Below the pieces are notes generated by a model that made no database searches, was not told the DNA's origin, and worked only from the letters and a program-made list of their open reading frames with translations. A stretch of 64,000 bases of DNA from Lysobacter panacisoli (GTDB lineage Bacteria > Pseudomonadota > Gammaproteobacteria > Xanthomonadales > Xanthomonadaceae), in the NCBI RefSeq assembly GCF_009765165.1, contig NZ_VLNU01000001.1, forward strand, positions 682,001 to 746,000, written 5' to 3'. Shown here one piece after another: positions 1 to 9,287 of this stretch (position 1 is its first letter; every line of letters begins with the position of its first letter). Both the position numbers and the translations under genes were made by a program.

Positions 1-475
1 CGCCGTCGCGCGCCCACAGGCCCTGCGTGTACTGCGGCACCACACGCCCGGCTTTCGCCGCCGACTTGATCATGTCGGCGCGCTGCTGCGTCCACGGCGC
101 GATCCGCTCGCCGTTGAACACCATCAGTGCGGTGAGGAGAGCAAGCGCGCCGGCGACGGCCAGTCCGAGGCGACGCCGCGACAGGCCCAGCGCGCGCAGT
201 GCGGTGAGTTCGGACGTGGCCGCCAGCTGGCCCAGCGCCATCAGAGAACCAATCACGGCCGCGTAAGGGAACAGGTAATACAGCCGTCGCGGCACGCTGA
301 GCGCCATGTAGACGAAGGCTTCGGAGATGCCGTAGCGACCCTTGCCGATGTCGCCGAACTCGCTGACCAGGCCGAGCATCACGTCCAGCCCGCCCAGCAC
401 TGCCCAGGTCAGCGCGACCGTGCCGAGCACGACGCGGCCGACATAGACGTCGTGGATCTTCGGGAACGGCCTCAT
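1..475 (-). CDS. lptG: LPS export permease LptG, N-terminal part (runs off window)
   Basis: Inner-membrane permease that, with LptF and the LptB ATPase, extracts lipopolysaccharide and feeds it to the LptC-A-D bridge. Only the first 158 or so codons are present; the gene continues beyond base 1. It starts with ATG at 475, and its first four bases overlap the lptF stop (ATGA), the usual lptF-lptG arrangement. The visible N-terminus has the hydrophobic first membrane segment and the 'RRLYYLFPYAA' stretch followed by 'ELTALRALGLS', typical of YjgP/YjgQ permeases. The identification is firm from order and sequence; nothing can be said of the C-terminal half. Confidence 0.93.
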   Translation of the reverse strand, partial: MRPFPKIHDVYVGRVVLGTVALTWAVLGGLDVMLGLVSEFGDIGKGRYGISEAFVYMALSVPRRLYYLFPYAAVIGSLMALGQLAATSELTALRALGLSRRRLGLAVAGALALLTALMVFNGERIAPWTQQRADMIKSAAKAGRVVPQYTQGLWARDG

Positions 476-1581
476 GCGGCGGCTCCGGCAACCGGCGCCG
501 CTGGTTTCCTCGGCCGGCCAAGACGCCCGTCAGTGAAATACAGCCACAGCGCGATCGCCATCACCGGCACCACCAGCCACCACAGGCCCAGCGCGGGCGC
601 GAGCTTGCCGTTTTCCAGCCAGCCACGGCCCGCGGTCATCAGGTTCTGCCCGATCAGATAGGACAGGAAGCCGACCACCACGCGCCCGTAGCGCGCCTGG
701 CGCGGCATGCTGCGCGCCAGCGGCACGGCCATCAGCGCGAAGGCCAGCGCGAGCAGCGGCGGGGCGATGCGGAAATGCAGCTGAGCCTGGGCTTCGCGGC
801 GCGGATCGCTGATCAGTTCGGTGGTCGGCAGCATCTCCGGATCGCGCGCGTCGAACTTCGCTTCCACCGCCGGCAGCAGGATTTCGTTGCGGGCGTAGGT
901 GACGAGGCGGAAATCCTTGCCGCCTTCGAGCGGGCCTTCGAGCTGGTGACCCTCCTGCAGGGTCAGGTAACGGTTGCCACCCGGCTCGACCACCAGTTCG
1001 CCCTGGTTGGCGGTGACCACGTCGATGCGGCCCTTTTCGTTGTAGCGGTGCACGAACACCCGGCCCAGGTGGCTGCCATCCTTGGACATGCTGGCCACGT
1101 AGATCACGCCGTTGCCATTGGGAATGCCCGTGAACGTGCCCGGCTCCAGGCCGGCCAGGATCAGGTTCCGGTTGGCGTCGTTGATCATCTGCTTGGACAC
1201 CCGGTCGGCCCACGGACCGAGCCAGAGCGAGCAGGCCGCGACCACGATCACCAGCGGTCCGACCACCGTCATCAGCGGGCGCAGCATCCGCCGCGGGCCA
1301 ACACCTATCGAGGTGATGACCGGCATCTCCGAATCGCGGTACAGCCGGCCCACGCCGAGCATCAGGCCCAGCATCAGCGCCAGCGGCAGGATGATCGGGG
1401 TCCACTTGATGAGCACCAGGCCGAGCTGGATCAGCATCATCCCGGCCGGCACGCGGCCGCGCGCGATGTCCTGGAGGACGTCGGTGAAGGCGCCGCCGAC
1501 GGTGACGATCAGCAGCACGACCAGCGTGGCCAGGATCGCCAGGGCGAATTCGCTGATGAGGTAGCGGTCCAGCTTGGGCAT
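472..1581 (-). CDS. lptF: LPS export permease LptF
   Basis: Partner of LptG in the LptB2FG ABC transporter of the inner membrane. It has 369 aa, normal for YjgP/YjgQ permeases. It begins 'MPKLDRYLISEFA' with a membrane helix (about 17-40), two more near residues 55-75 and 100-120, a large periplasmic domain of beta type (about 125-265), and three C-terminal helices (about 275-355). The first gene of the lptFG operon, it is divergent from pepA, as in other gammaproteobacteria. Start is ATG at 1581; the stop overlaps the lptG start by four bases. Confidence 0.95.
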   Translation of the reverse strand: MPKLDRYLISEFALAILATLVVLLIVTVGGAFTDVLQDIARGRVPAGMMLIQLGLVLIKWTPIILPLALMLGLMLGVGRLYRDSEMPVITSIGVGPRRMLRPLMTVVGPLVIVVAACSLWLGPWADRVSKQMINDANRNLILAGLEPGTFTGIPNGNGVIYVASMSKDGSHLGRVFVHRYNEKGRIDVVTANQGELVVEPGGNRYLTLQEGHQLEGPLEGGKDFRLVTYARNEILLPAVEAKFDARDPEMLPTTELISDPRREAQAQLHFRIAPPLLALAFALMAVPLARSMPRQARYGRVVVGFLSYLIGQNLMTAGRGWLENGKLAPALGLWWLVVPVMAIALWLYFTDGRLGRPRKPAAPVAGAAA

Positions 1582-1886
1582 CGGTCGGGTTCGGTCGGCG
1601 TCGCGTCAGAGGGTACGGGATCGGCTGCGTGCGCCGCGTCGTCCGGGCCACGGCCGCAGCCGCATCCCGGCCCGTCGCGCCGGACCATCCGCTTGAACGA
1701 ACACCCCCGGCACGCCCGTCGAGCGGCAGGGCGCCGGTGGCGGCCTGCTAGAATCGGGGGTTCGTCCGAGGGCGTGAGGCGGCTGCGCAAGGCGCGGCCC
1801 GAACGGGCAACGCGTGCATCGCAACCCCCTCACGACCGCTCGATTGTACGGAACTGCTTCTTCAATCTGCTTTGGGAATCTGTTGG
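1582..1886. promoter_or_regulatory. divergent lptF/pepA promoter region
   Basis: A 305-base spacer between divergent lptF and pepA. No gene is seen. A TAGAAT hexamer at 1749-1754 in the context gctagaatcggggg resembles a -10 box for the pepA direction; the same context recurs before etfB and the GlcF-like gene. No good -35 is evident. The last 45 bases before pepA are relatively AT-rich. Both promoters must lie here, but positions are inferred. Confidence 0.4.
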
Positions 1887-3362
1887 ATGGCCCTCGAATT
1901 CGACCTGAACCGCGACGCGCCCGCCGCCGCCCAGACTGACTGCATCGTCGTCGGCGCCTATGCCGACAACAGCCTGACGCCCGCGGCGAAGGCCCTCGAC
2001 GAGGCCAGCGGCGGCCGCCTGCGCGCCCTCCTCGAACGCGGCGACGCCAGCGGCAAGACCGGCAAGACCGCACTGCTGCACGACCTGCCCGGCGTGACCG
2101 CGCCGCGCGTGCTGGTGATCGGCCTGGGCGATGCCGCCAAGTTCGGCGTGCCGCAGTACCTCAAGGCCGTGGGCGATGCCGCGCGCACGCTCAAGAGCGG
2201 CCCGATCGCGACCGCGCTGTTCACCCTGTCCGAAGTCGCCGTCGCTGGTCGCGACGCCGCCTGGAACATCCGCCAGGCCGTGATCGCCGCCGACCACGCC
2301 TGCTACCGCTACACCGCCACGCTCGGCACCGCGCGCAAGAAGGACGAGCCGGGCCTGCGCGCGCTCTCGATCACGGGCAACGACGCCCTCGCCCTCGCGC
2401 AGGGCCAGGCCATCGCCGCCGGCGTGCAGTTCTCGCGCGAGCTGGGCAACCTGCCGCCGAACATCTGCAACCCGGCCTACCTCGCCGCGCAGGCGCAGGA
2501 GTTCGCCGGCCGCTTCCCGACCGCCTCGTGCGAAGTGCTCGACGTGGCGCAGATGACCGAACTGGGCATGGGCTCGCTGCTGGCCGTCGGCCGCGGCTCG
2601 GCCAATCCGCCCAAGCTGATCGTCCTGAAGTACAGCAACGGCGGCGACGCCAAGCCCTATGTGCTGGTCGGCAAGGGCATCACCTTCGACACCGGCGGCA
2701 TCAACCTCAAGACGCAGGGCGGCATCGAGGAGATGAAGTACGACATGTGCGGTGGCGCCACCGTCATGGGTACGTTCGTCGCGGCCGTGGGCATGCAGCT
2801 GCCGATCAACCTCGTCGTCGTGGTGCCGGCCGTGGAGAACATGCCCGACGCCGACGCCTACCGTCCTTCCGACGTGCTCACCAGCATGTCCGGCAAAACC
2901 ATCGAAGTCGGCAACACCGACGCCGAGGGCCGCCTGATCCTGTGCGACGCACTGACCTACGCGCAGCGCTTCGAACCGCAGGCGCTGGTCGACGTGGCCA
3001 CGCTCACCGGCGCCTGCATGGTCGCGCTGGGCAAGTTCGCCTCCGGCCTGATGAGCAAGCACGACGACCTCGCCGCGGAACTGCTGGACGCCGGCGAGAA
3101 CGTGTTCGACCGCGCGTGGCGCCTGCCGCTGTGGGACGAGTACCAGACCCTGCTGGAATCCAGCTTCGCCGACGTCTACAACATCGGCGGCCGCTGGGCC
3201 GGCGCGATCACCGCCGGCTGCTTCCTCGCGCGCTTCGCCGAAGGCCAGCGCTGGGCGCACCTGGACATCGCCGGTTCCGCCTCCGACGAAGGCAAGCGCG
3301 GCATGGCCACCGGCCGTCCGGTTGGCCTGCTGAGCCAGTGGCTGCTGGACCGCGTGGCCTGA
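1887..3362 (+). CDS. pepA: leucyl aminopeptidase PepA (M17)
   Basis: Cytoplasmic di-zinc/manganese leucyl aminopeptidase that releases N-terminal residues from peptides; in enterobacteria it also acts as an accessory DNA-binding protein. It has 491 aa. The M17 signature NTDAEGRL is present in '[16 protein letters not shown]', and the metal-binding '[15 protein letters not shown]' lies upstream of it. The ATG at 1887 ('[10 protein letters not shown]') is preferred over an in-frame TTG at 1872, because the family starts at this point. It is divergent from lptFG and followed four bases later by holC, the standard pepA-holC-valS order. Confidence 0.96.
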   Translation: MALEFDLNRDAPAAAQTDCIVVGAYADNSLTPAAKALDEASGGRLRALLERGDASGKTGKTALLHDLPGVTAPRVLVIGLGDAAKFGVPQYLKAVGDAARTLKSGPIATALFTLSEVAVAGRDAAWNIRQAVIAADHACYRYTATLGTARKKDEPGLRALSITGNDALALAQGQAIAAGVQFSRELGNLPPNICNPAYLAAQAQEFAGRFPTASCEVLDVAQMTELGMGSLLAVGRGSANPPKLIVLKYSNGGDAKPYVLVGKGITFDTGGINLKTQGGIEEMKYDMCGGATVMGTFVAAVGMQLPINLVVVVPAVENMPDADAYRPSDVLTSMSGKTIEVGNTDAEGRLILCDALTYAQRFEPQALVDVATLTGACMVALGKFASGLMSKHDDLAAELLDAGENVFDRAWRLPLWDEYQTLLESSFADVYNIGGRWAGAITAGCFLARFAEGQRWAHLDIAGSASDEGKRGMATGRPVGLLSQWLLDRVA

Positions 3363-3366
3363 CCGC

Positions 3367-3789
3367 GTGGCGCGCGCCGACTTCTACCTGATCCAGAAGG
3401 ACCGGTTCCGCGAGGAACCGCTCCTGCTGGTGTGCGAACTGGCGCGCAAGGCGCACGACGCCAACCTGTGGACGCTGGTGCTGGCGCGCGACGACGAACA
3501 GGCGCAGCGGCTCGACGAGCTGCTGTGGGAATTCGACGCCGACGCCTACCTCCCGCACCAGGTGGCGGGCGACGAGGAGGACGAGCTGACGCCGATCCTC
3601 ATCGCCACGCCCGACACCGACACGCCGATGCGCGCGCTGGTGATCAACCTGCGCGACGAACCCGTCGACGGCAGCTTCGATCGCGTGCTCGAAGTGGTAC
3701 CTGCCGACGACTCCGCGCGCGGCCCGCTGCGCGAACGCTGGAAGCAGTACCAGTCGCGCGGGCTCGAGTTGAAGAAGTACGACATGTAA
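3367..3789 (+). CDS. holC: DNA polymerase III chi subunit HolC
   Basis: Chi subunit of the clamp-loader complex; it binds psi (HolD) and single-strand-binding protein. 140 aa with the typical start 'ADFYLI', the 'CELARKAHDANLWTLV' helix, and 'LPHQ' followed by an acidic turn. It starts at GTG 3367, four bases after pepA, implying co-transcription. The sequence fits the family over its full length. A possible psi partner is encoded at 7425-7769 in the same window. Confidence 0.93.
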   Translation: MARADFYLIQKDRFREEPLLLVCELARKAHDANLWTLVLARDDEQAQRLDELLWEFDADAYLPHQVAGDEEDELTPILIATPDTDTPMRALVINLRDEPVDGSFDRVLEVVPADDSARGPLRERWKQYQSRGLELKKYDM

Positions 3790-3799
3790 GTTCCTCACC

Positions 3800-3932
3800 G
3801 TCATTCCCGCGAGTGCGGGAATGCAGCGACTTCCATGCCGGACAGTTCGCGACGGAAACCAAGAATCCAGGCACTGGATAGTGCCGCCGTTCGGTGGCCC
3901 AAAAGCCCCCGAGTTCGCGGGAACCACGAGCA
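3800..3932. repeat. degenerate REP-like element between holC and valS
   Basis: A perfect 9-base inverted repeat (cattcccgc / gcgggaatg, 3802-3810 and 3815-3823) opens the interval. The far end carries a decayed second copy in opposite sense (gttcgcgggaaccacgag, about 3913-3930). Paired inverted elements of this kind are common between genes in Xanthomonadaceae. The right arm reaches to about 15 bases before the valS start. The family assignment is from memory and no copy number can be given. Confidence 0.6.
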
Positions 3933-3945
3933 AGAAGCACGAACC

Positions 3946-6723
3946 ATGACCGACACCCTCGCCTCCTCCTACGATCCCAAGCAGTTCGAAACCCGCCTGT
4001 ACGAAGAGTGGGAGCGCAGTGGCGTATTCAAGCCGCGCGGCGAAGGCGAGCCGTACACCATCCTGCTGCCGCCGCCGAACGTCACCGGCACGCTGCACAT
4101 GGGCCATGCGTTCCAGCACACGTTGCAGGATGCGCTGGTCCGCTACCACCGCATGCGCGGTTTCGATGCGCTGTGGCAGATGGGCACCGACCACGCAGGC
4201 ATCGCCACCGAAATGGTGGTGGCGCGCAACCTCAGCCGCGATGGCGTCACCCGCGACGATCTCGGCCGCGACGGTTTCATCGCCAAGGTTTGGGAATGGA
4301 AGCAGCAGTCGGGCGACACCATCGAGCGGCAGATGCGCCGCCTGGGCACGTCCGGCGACTGGACGCGCAGCGTCTTCACGATGGACCCGATGGCCGCCGA
4401 TGCCGTGGTCGAGGCGTTCGTGCGCCTGCACGAGCAGGGCCTGATCTACCGCGGCCAGCGCCTGGTCAACTGGGATCCGGTGCTGAAGACCGCGATCTCC
4501 GACCTGGAAGTGGTGAACGAAGAGGAAGACGGCTTCCTGTGGTCGATCAGCTACCCGCTGACCGACGGCAGCGGCGAGCTCGTCGTCGCCACCACGCGCC
4601 CGGAAACCATGCTCGGCGACGTCGCCGTGATGGTGCATCCGCAGGACGAGCGCTACACGCATCTGATCGGCAAGACCGTCACGCTGCCACTGAGCGGCCG
4701 CGAGATCCCGGTCATCGCCGACGATTACGTCGACCGCGAGTTCGGCACCGGCGTGGTCAAGGTCACGCCCGCGCACGACTTCAACGACTACGCCGTCGGC
4801 CAGCGCCACGGCCTGCCGCTGATCAACATCTTCACCCCGGTCGCGGCGGTCAACGACAACGCGCCTGAGAAGTACCGCGGCCTGGACCGCTACGAAGCGC
4901 GCAAGGTCGTGCTCGCCGACCTGGAGGCCGCAGGCCGCCTGGTCGAGGCCAAGCCGCACAAGTTGCAGGTGCCGCGCGGCGACCGCACCGGTCAGGTGAT
5001 CGAGCCGTACCTCACCGACCAGTGGTTCGTGAAGATGGACGGCTTCGCCGCGCGTGGCCTTGAGCTGGCCGAGAAGGGCGACGTGAAGTTCGTCCCGCCG
5101 AACTGGATCAACACCTACCGCCACTGGATGGAGAACATCCAGGACTGGTGCATCAGCCGCCAGCTCTGGTGGGGCCACCGCATCCCGGCGTGGTACGACG
5201 ACGACGGCCGCATCTTCGTCGGTCGCGACGAAGACGAAATCCGCGCAAAGCACGGCCTTGGCACCGAGGTGAACCTCTCGCAGGACAGCGACGTGCTGGA
5301 GACGTGGTTCTCCTCGGCACTGTGGCCGTTCTCGACGATGGGCTGGCCCAACCAGGCGCTGATGGACGAACGCGGCTTCGACCGTTACGTGCCGTCGAGC
5401 GTGCTCGTCACCGGCTTCGACATCATCTTCTTCTGGGTCGCGCGCATGATCATGGCGACCGACCATTTCACCGGTCGCGTGCCGTTCCGCGACATCTACA
5501 TCACCGGCCTGATCCGCGACTCGCATGGCCAGAAGATGTCGAAGTCCAAGGGCAACGTGCTCGATCCGCTCGACCTGATCGACGGCATCTCGCTGGAAGA
5601 GCTGCTGGACAAGCGCACCAGCGGCCTGATGCAGCCGAAGATGGCCGAGAAGATCGAGAAGGCCACGCGCAAGGAATTCCCGCAGGGCATCCCCGCCTTC
5701 GGCGCGGACGCGCTGCGTTTCACCATCGCCGCGCTGGCCACGCACGGCCGCGACATCAAGTTCGACCTCGGCCGCGCCGAGGGCTACAAGAATTTCTGCA
5801 ACAAGCTGTGGAACGCCACGCGCTTCGTGCTGATGAACACCGAGGGCGCGAGCTTCGCCGGTGCGCCGCAGCCGCGCACCGACGCCGAGCGCTGGATCCT
5901 CTCGCGCCTGGCGACCGTCGCTGCCGAGGCGGAAACGCACTTCGCCGCGTACCGCTTCGACCTGCTCTCGCAGGCGCTGTACGAGTTCGCCTGGAACGAT
6001 TTCTGCGACTGGTTCGTCGAGCTCGCCAAGCCGGCCCTCAACGGCGACGATGCCGACGCCGCGCGCAGCACGCGCCACACGCTGCTGTACGTGCTCGAAC
6101 GCCTGCTGTCGCTGCTGCATCCGCTGATTCCGTTCGTGACGGAAGAACTGTGGCTGCAGATCGCACTGAAGCTCGGCATCGCCGAGACGACGATCATGCT
6201 GCGCCCGTATCCGCAGGCGGCCGATTTCGCCGGCCAGGACTACGCGACGGCCGAAGCGGACGTGGAGTGGCTCAAGGAGATGGTCACCGTGCTGCGCAGG
6301 ATCCGCAGCGAGCTCAACGTCGCGCCGTCGAAGACGGTGCCGCTGCTGGTCGCCGACTGCTCGGCCGCCGACCGCGAGCGCGTCGCGCGCTTCGATTCGC
6401 AGCTGCGCTTCCTCACGCGCCTGGACGGCATCGACGTGCTCGCCAGCGACGCGGATGCGCCGGCCGCGGCGACCGGCCTGGTCGGTGAACTCAAGCTGCT
6501 GGTGCCGCTGGAAGGACTGGTCGACCTGGACGCCGAACGCGTGCGCCTGGACAAGGAGATCAAGCGCGTCGACGGTGAGATCGCGAAGTGCCACAACAAG
6601 CTGGCGAGCGAGACCTTCGTCGCCAACGCGCCGGCCGCCGTGGTCGAACAGGAGCGCAAGCGACTGGCCGACTGGAACCTGCAGCGCGAGGCGCTGATAA
6701 CGCAGCGCGCGAAGCTCGACTGA
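3946..6723 (+). CDS. valS: valyl-tRNA synthetase
   Basis: Class I aminoacyl-tRNA synthetase charging tRNA-Val. 925 aa. The HIGH-type signature appears as 'GTLHMGHAF' (about residue 49) and KMSKS as '[10 protein letters not shown]' (about residue 528). A CP1 editing domain lies between them, a helical anticodon-binding domain follows, and a C-terminal coiled-coil arm ('[20 protein letters not shown]') is characteristic of ValS. ATG at 3946 is chosen because the family begins '[11 protein letters not shown]'; longer in-frame starts run into the upstream repeat. Confidence 0.97.
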   Translation: MTDTLASSYDPKQFETRLYEEWERSGVFKPRGEGEPYTILLPPPNVTGTLHMGHAFQHTLQDALVRYHRMRGFDALWQMGTDHAGIATEMVVARNLSRDGVTRDDLGRDGFIAKVWEWKQQSGDTIERQMRRLGTSGDWTRSVFTMDPMAADAVVEAFVRLHEQGLIYRGQRLVNWDPVLKTAISDLEVVNEEEDGFLWSISYPLTDGSGELVVATTRPETMLGDVAVMVHPQDERYTHLIGKTVTLPLSGREIPVIADDYVDREFGTGVVKVTPAHDFNDYAVGQRHGLPLINIFTPVAAVNDNAPEKYRGLDRYEARKVVLADLEAAGRLVEAKPHKLQVPRGDRTGQVIEPYLTDQWFVKMDGFAARGLELAEKGDVKFVPPNWINTYRHWMENIQDWCISRQLWWGHRIPAWYDDDGRIFVGRDEDEIRAKHGLGTEVNLSQDSDVLETWFSSALWPFSTMGWPNQALMDERGFDRYVPSSVLVTGFDIIFFWVARMIMATDHFTGRVPFRDIYITGLIRDSHGQKMSKSKGNVLDPLDLIDGISLEELLDKRTSGLMQPKMAEKIEKATRKEFPQGIPAFGADALRFTIAALATHGRDIKFDLGRAEGYKNFCNKLWNATRFVLMNTEGASFAGAPQPRTDAERWILSRLATVAAEAETHFAAYRFDLLSQALYEFAWNDFCDWFVELAKPALNGDDADAARSTRHTLLYVLERLLSLLHPLIPFVTEELWLQIALKLGIAETTIMLRPYPQAADFAGQDYATAEADVEWLKEMVTVLRRIRSELNVAPSKTVPLLVADCSAADRERVARFDSQLRFLTRLDGIDVLASDADAPAAATGLVGELKLLVPLEGLVDLDAERVRLDKEIKRVDGEIAKCHNKLASETFVANAPAAVVEQERKRLADWNLQREALITQRAKLD

Positions 6724-6933
6724 GGCTCCCCCTCTCCCTGGCCGCCTTCGGCGGCCTGTCCCTCTCCCGCAAGGGGAGAGGGAGGAGCGCGGGGCTACCG
6801 ATCAGCTCCTCCCCCTGCAAGTGGACCGGGAGAAGCGCAGCTACTGAAGCATCGGGCTTTTCCTTCTCCCCTCGCGGCGACCGCAGGGAGTGCAGAGCTG
6901 AGAAGGTGCCCGAAGGGCGGAAGAGGGGACGCT
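6724..6933. repeat. convergent spacer with two perfect hairpins
   Basis: No gene is seen between convergent valS and rimI. Two perfect hairpins are visible: ggccgcc/ggcggcc (6740-6756) and tccctctccc/gggagaggga with loop gcaag (6759-6783). A comparable ctctcc hairpin follows proS at 10997-11021, suggesting a dispersed repeat family rather than a gene-specific terminator. No T-run follows. Confidence 0.5.
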
Positions 6934-7428
6934 TCACCCCTCCGGCGGCAACAACTCGATCGCCATCACCAGCGCATCCTCGCGTCCATCGCGTGCCGGG
7001 TAGTAACGCGGGCGACGACCGATCTCGTTGAAGCCTTCGGAGTGGTAGAGCGCGATCGCGCCATCGTTGGACGGGCGCACTTCCAGGAACACGCGCTCTG
7101 CGCCGCGGCCGCGTGCGATGTGGACCAGCGCACGCAGCAGGTGGCGGCCGTGCCCCCGCCCCTGGTACGACGGATCGATGCAGATGTTGAGCACGTGCGC
7201 CTCGCCGGCGGCGACGCTCATCAGGAAGTAACCGATGATCCGTCCGCCATGCTGCAGCACCCAGGCCGGATAATCGGCGCGCAGGCAGTCGCGGAAGATG
7301 CCGACCGTCCACGGGAATTCGTACGCGCGGATCTCGACCGCATGCACCGCGTCGAGGTCCTCCTCGCGCATGGGCCGCAACGCGCCGAAAGACGCACGCG
7401 CCCCGGTGTCGGCGGCCAGTGCGTTCAC
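6934..7428 (-). CDS. rimI: ribosomal-protein-alanine N-acetyltransferase RimI
   Basis: GNAT enzyme that acetylates the N-terminal alanine of ribosomal protein S18. 164 aa. Visible are 'LDAVHAVEIRAYEFPWT', the central 'AHVLNICIDPSYQGRGHGRHLL' with the acetyl-CoA loop (Q/RxxGxG/A type), and 'VFLEVRPSNDGAIALYHSEGF', all RimI hallmarks. The GTG at 7428 is chosen because it overlaps the stop of the upstream gene (GTGA), a coupling seen throughout this genome. It is the last gene of the pssA / holD-like / rimI operon. Confidence 0.9.
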   Translation of the reverse strand: MNALAADTGARASFGALRPMREEDLDAVHAVEIRAYEFPWTVGIFRDCLRADYPAWVLQHGGRIIGYFLMSVAAGEAHVLNICIDPSYQGRGHGRHLLRALVHIARGRGAERVFLEVRPSNDGAIALYHSEGFNEIGRRPRYYPARDGREDALVMAIELLPPEG

Positions 7429-7769
7429 GGCACGCGTCCCTTGGCGCGCAGCGCACGCAGGCGCGGCCACAGCGCGCGCTTGGCGGCGGCGTTGCCGCGC
7501 AGCGCGGCGAGATCGATGTCGAGCGCGGCCAGCGCCGCGCCATCGCCTACGACGCGCTGCAACGCCTGCATCAGGCGATCTTCATGCGCGACGGAACGCG
7601 CCGGCGCCGGACGCCGTTCTTCGCGCACGGGCTTCGATGCTTCGCGCACGACAGCATCCCGCGCGGGTTCCGTGGCGGATGCATCGCCTTCGGCCGGCGC
7701 GAGCGACCACACCGCATGGCCCATCGCCTGCAGCCATTCGCGCTGCTGCGTGGTCCACAGGCCACTCAT
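7425..7769 (-). CDS. hypothetical protein, candidate divergent HolD (pol III psi)
   Basis: 114 aa with no recognised domain. The N-terminus 'LWTTQQREWLQAMGHAVWSL' resembles the short N-terminal segment by which psi (HolD) binds chi: a helix with 'R..L..MG...W'. A proline/arginine-rich middle and a helical C-terminus follow. In E. coli holD sits directly upstream of rimI, and this gene occupies the same place, overlapping rimI by GTGA and pssA by ATGA. HolC is encoded 3.6 kb away. The HolD identity is inference from position and a short N-terminal likeness only. Confidence 0.5.
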   Translation of the reverse strand: MSGLWTTQQREWLQAMGHAVWSLAPAEGDASATEPARDAVVREASKPVREERRPAPARSVAHEDRLMQALQRVVGDGAALAALDIDLAALRGNAAAKRALWPRLRALRAKGRVP

Positions 7770-8539
7770 GAGGTCGCCTCGGACGGCGGGCGTCGCAACC
7801 GGCGCACGGCCGCGTACACCGGGCCGGACAACGCGTACAGCGCGCCGATGGCGAGCAGCACGCGTGGCGGATCGATGGCGACGGCGACCACGATCGCAAG
7901 CACGACGACGATCGCCAGGAAAGGTACGCGGTCGTGGCGCGGACCGCCGCCCTTGAAGCTGAAGTAACGCAGGCGGCTGACCATCAACAGTCCCGCGATC
8001 ACGGTCACCGCGAGCGCGCCGTAGCGCAGCTGTTCGCCGCTGTAGCCCAGGTCGTGGCAGGTCCATACGAAGCTGGCCACCAGGCCCGCTGCCGCCGGGC
8101 TCGCAAGACCGATGAACCAGCGCTTGTCGACCTGGCCGACCTGCGAATTGAAGCGCGCCAGGCGCAGCGCCGCGCAGGCCGCGTAGAGGAATGCCGCGAC
8201 CCAACCGATCTTGCCGGGGATCACGCCGTCCAGGAGCGTGCTCGACAGCGCCCAGTGGTACATCACCAGCGCCGGTGCGAGGCCGAAGCTCACCAGGTCC
8301 GCGAGCGAGTCGTACTGCACACCGAACTCGCTCTGGGTGTTGGTCAGTCGCGCGACGCGGCCGTCCAGTCCGTCGAGGATGCCGGCCACGAACACCGCGA
8401 TGCAGGCATCGTCGAAACGCCCCTGGGTGGCGGCGATGATCGCGTAGAAGCCGGCGAACAGGCCGCCCGTGGTGAACAGGTTCGGCAACAGGTAGATGCC
8501 GCGTCCGCGCGGGCGCGGCGTCTGCTGGGTTTCGTCCAT
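7766..8539 (-). CDS. pssA: CDP-diacylglycerol-serine O-phosphatidyltransferase
   Basis: Integral membrane enzyme making phosphatidylserine, the precursor of phosphatidylethanolamine. 257 aa. The CDP-alcohol phosphotransferase motif D-G-x2-A-R-x8-G-x3-D-x3-D is present as 'DGRVARLTNTQSEFG' followed by 'QYDSLADLVSFG', and several membrane helices follow. The start at 8539 ('MDETQQ', shortly before 'GIYLLPNLFTTGGLFAG') is chosen by family likeness; an ATG at 8557 would add six residues and neither has a strong Shine-Dalgarno. The stop overlaps the next gene by four bases. Confidence 0.93.
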   Translation of the reverse strand: MDETQQTPRPRGRGIYLLPNLFTTGGLFAGFYAIIAATQGRFDDACIAVFVAGILDGLDGRVARLTNTQSEFGVQYDSLADLVSFGLAPALVMYHWALSSTLLDGVIPGKIGWVAAFLYAACAALRLARFNSQVGQVDKRWFIGLASPAAAGLVASFVWTCHDLGYSGEQLRYGALAVTVIAGLLMVSRLRYFSFKGGGPRHDRVPFLAIVVVLAIVVAVAIDPPRVLLAIGALYALSGPVYAAVRRLRRPPSEATS

Positions 8540-8765
8540 GTGGGGGCTGGTCGGCATGGCTGTTCGAGGGCGCGGGCGCCGGGACAGGACAGTGTAAGTC
8601 CAACCGCGCCGGATCGATTCCGGGGCATCCGCGCAAGCGCGACGCCCCGCCCGAGACAACGAGACCGGCGCCACATATGTCGACATCCGGTCGCGCGGCG
8701 CTTGCCTCGACGCCTGTGCGGTGCTGCAATCGGCCGAATTCCGCTGCTCCCGACCAGGACTCCGC

Positions 8766-9155
8766 ATGTCGCCCAAGTCGTTCCGCCTGCTGCCCGGCGT
8801 CGTTGCCGGCCTGTGCCTGGTCCTCGCCACCCCGGCCTTCGCCCAGAAGGTCTACCAGTGGAAGGACGCCAAGGGCGTCACCCATTACTCCGACTCGCCG
8901 CCGCCGGACCAGGCCATCAAGGGCCGTGCGATGCCGGCCAACGGCGGCAAGGCGGCCGAGGAAGCCCCGGTCAAGCCCGTGGTCAACGCCAACTGCAGCA
9001 ATGCGCGCAGCAACCTCGCCGTGCTTCAGGGCGGCACGCCGGTCGGCATCGACGAGGACAAGGACGGCAAGCCCGACCGCAACCTCACCGAGAGCGAGCG
9101 CGGCAACCGCACCGAGCTGGCACAGGCGCAGGTCAAGACCTACTGCGGCGGCTGA
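8766..9155 (+). CDS. DUF4124 domain secreted protein
   Basis: 129 aa. A Sec signal peptide spans about residues 1-25 and ends 'ATPAFA', giving a mature start at 'QKVYQWKDAKGVTHYSDSPP'. This YxWxDxxGxxHYSDxPP pattern defines DUF4124, a small periplasmic or exported domain common in gammaproteobacteria with unknown function. Two cysteines (in 'NCSN' and the terminal 'YCGG') could form a disulfide. It stands alone between divergent pssA and proS. Confidence 0.8.
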   Translation: MSPKSFRLLPGVVAGLCLVLATPAFAQKVYQWKDAKGVTHYSDSPPPDQAIKGRAMPANGGKAAEEAPVKPVVNANCSNARSNLAVLQGGTPVGIDEDKDGKPDRNLTESERGNRTELAQAQVKTYCGG

Positions 9156-9287
9156 TCCACCGCATCGCTCGCGGGCGCCGCACGTGGCGCCGCATCATTT
9201 CCCCGGCGCCGCAAGCGGCGCCCGCGCGGGTCCAGCCTGCGCCGCGCATGGCAGAATGGCCGCTTCCCTACGTCCGAAGCTCCGCCG

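Noticed and set aside
1872..1886. TTG start five codons before the chosen pepA ATG
   Set aside because: Family alignment from memory starts at 'MALEFDLN', and no Shine-Dalgarno supports the TTG.
3208..6594. Open frame of 1128 codons on the minus strand opposite valS
   Set aside because: It is a by-product of high G+C third positions. The opposite strand encodes valS with all motifs; the antisense product is His/Arg/Val-rich and of low complexity.
8540..8830. Longer PssA start giving about 354 residues
   Set aside because: The extra N-terminus is Arg-rich and non-hydrophobic, and it overlaps the start region of the divergent DUF4124 gene.
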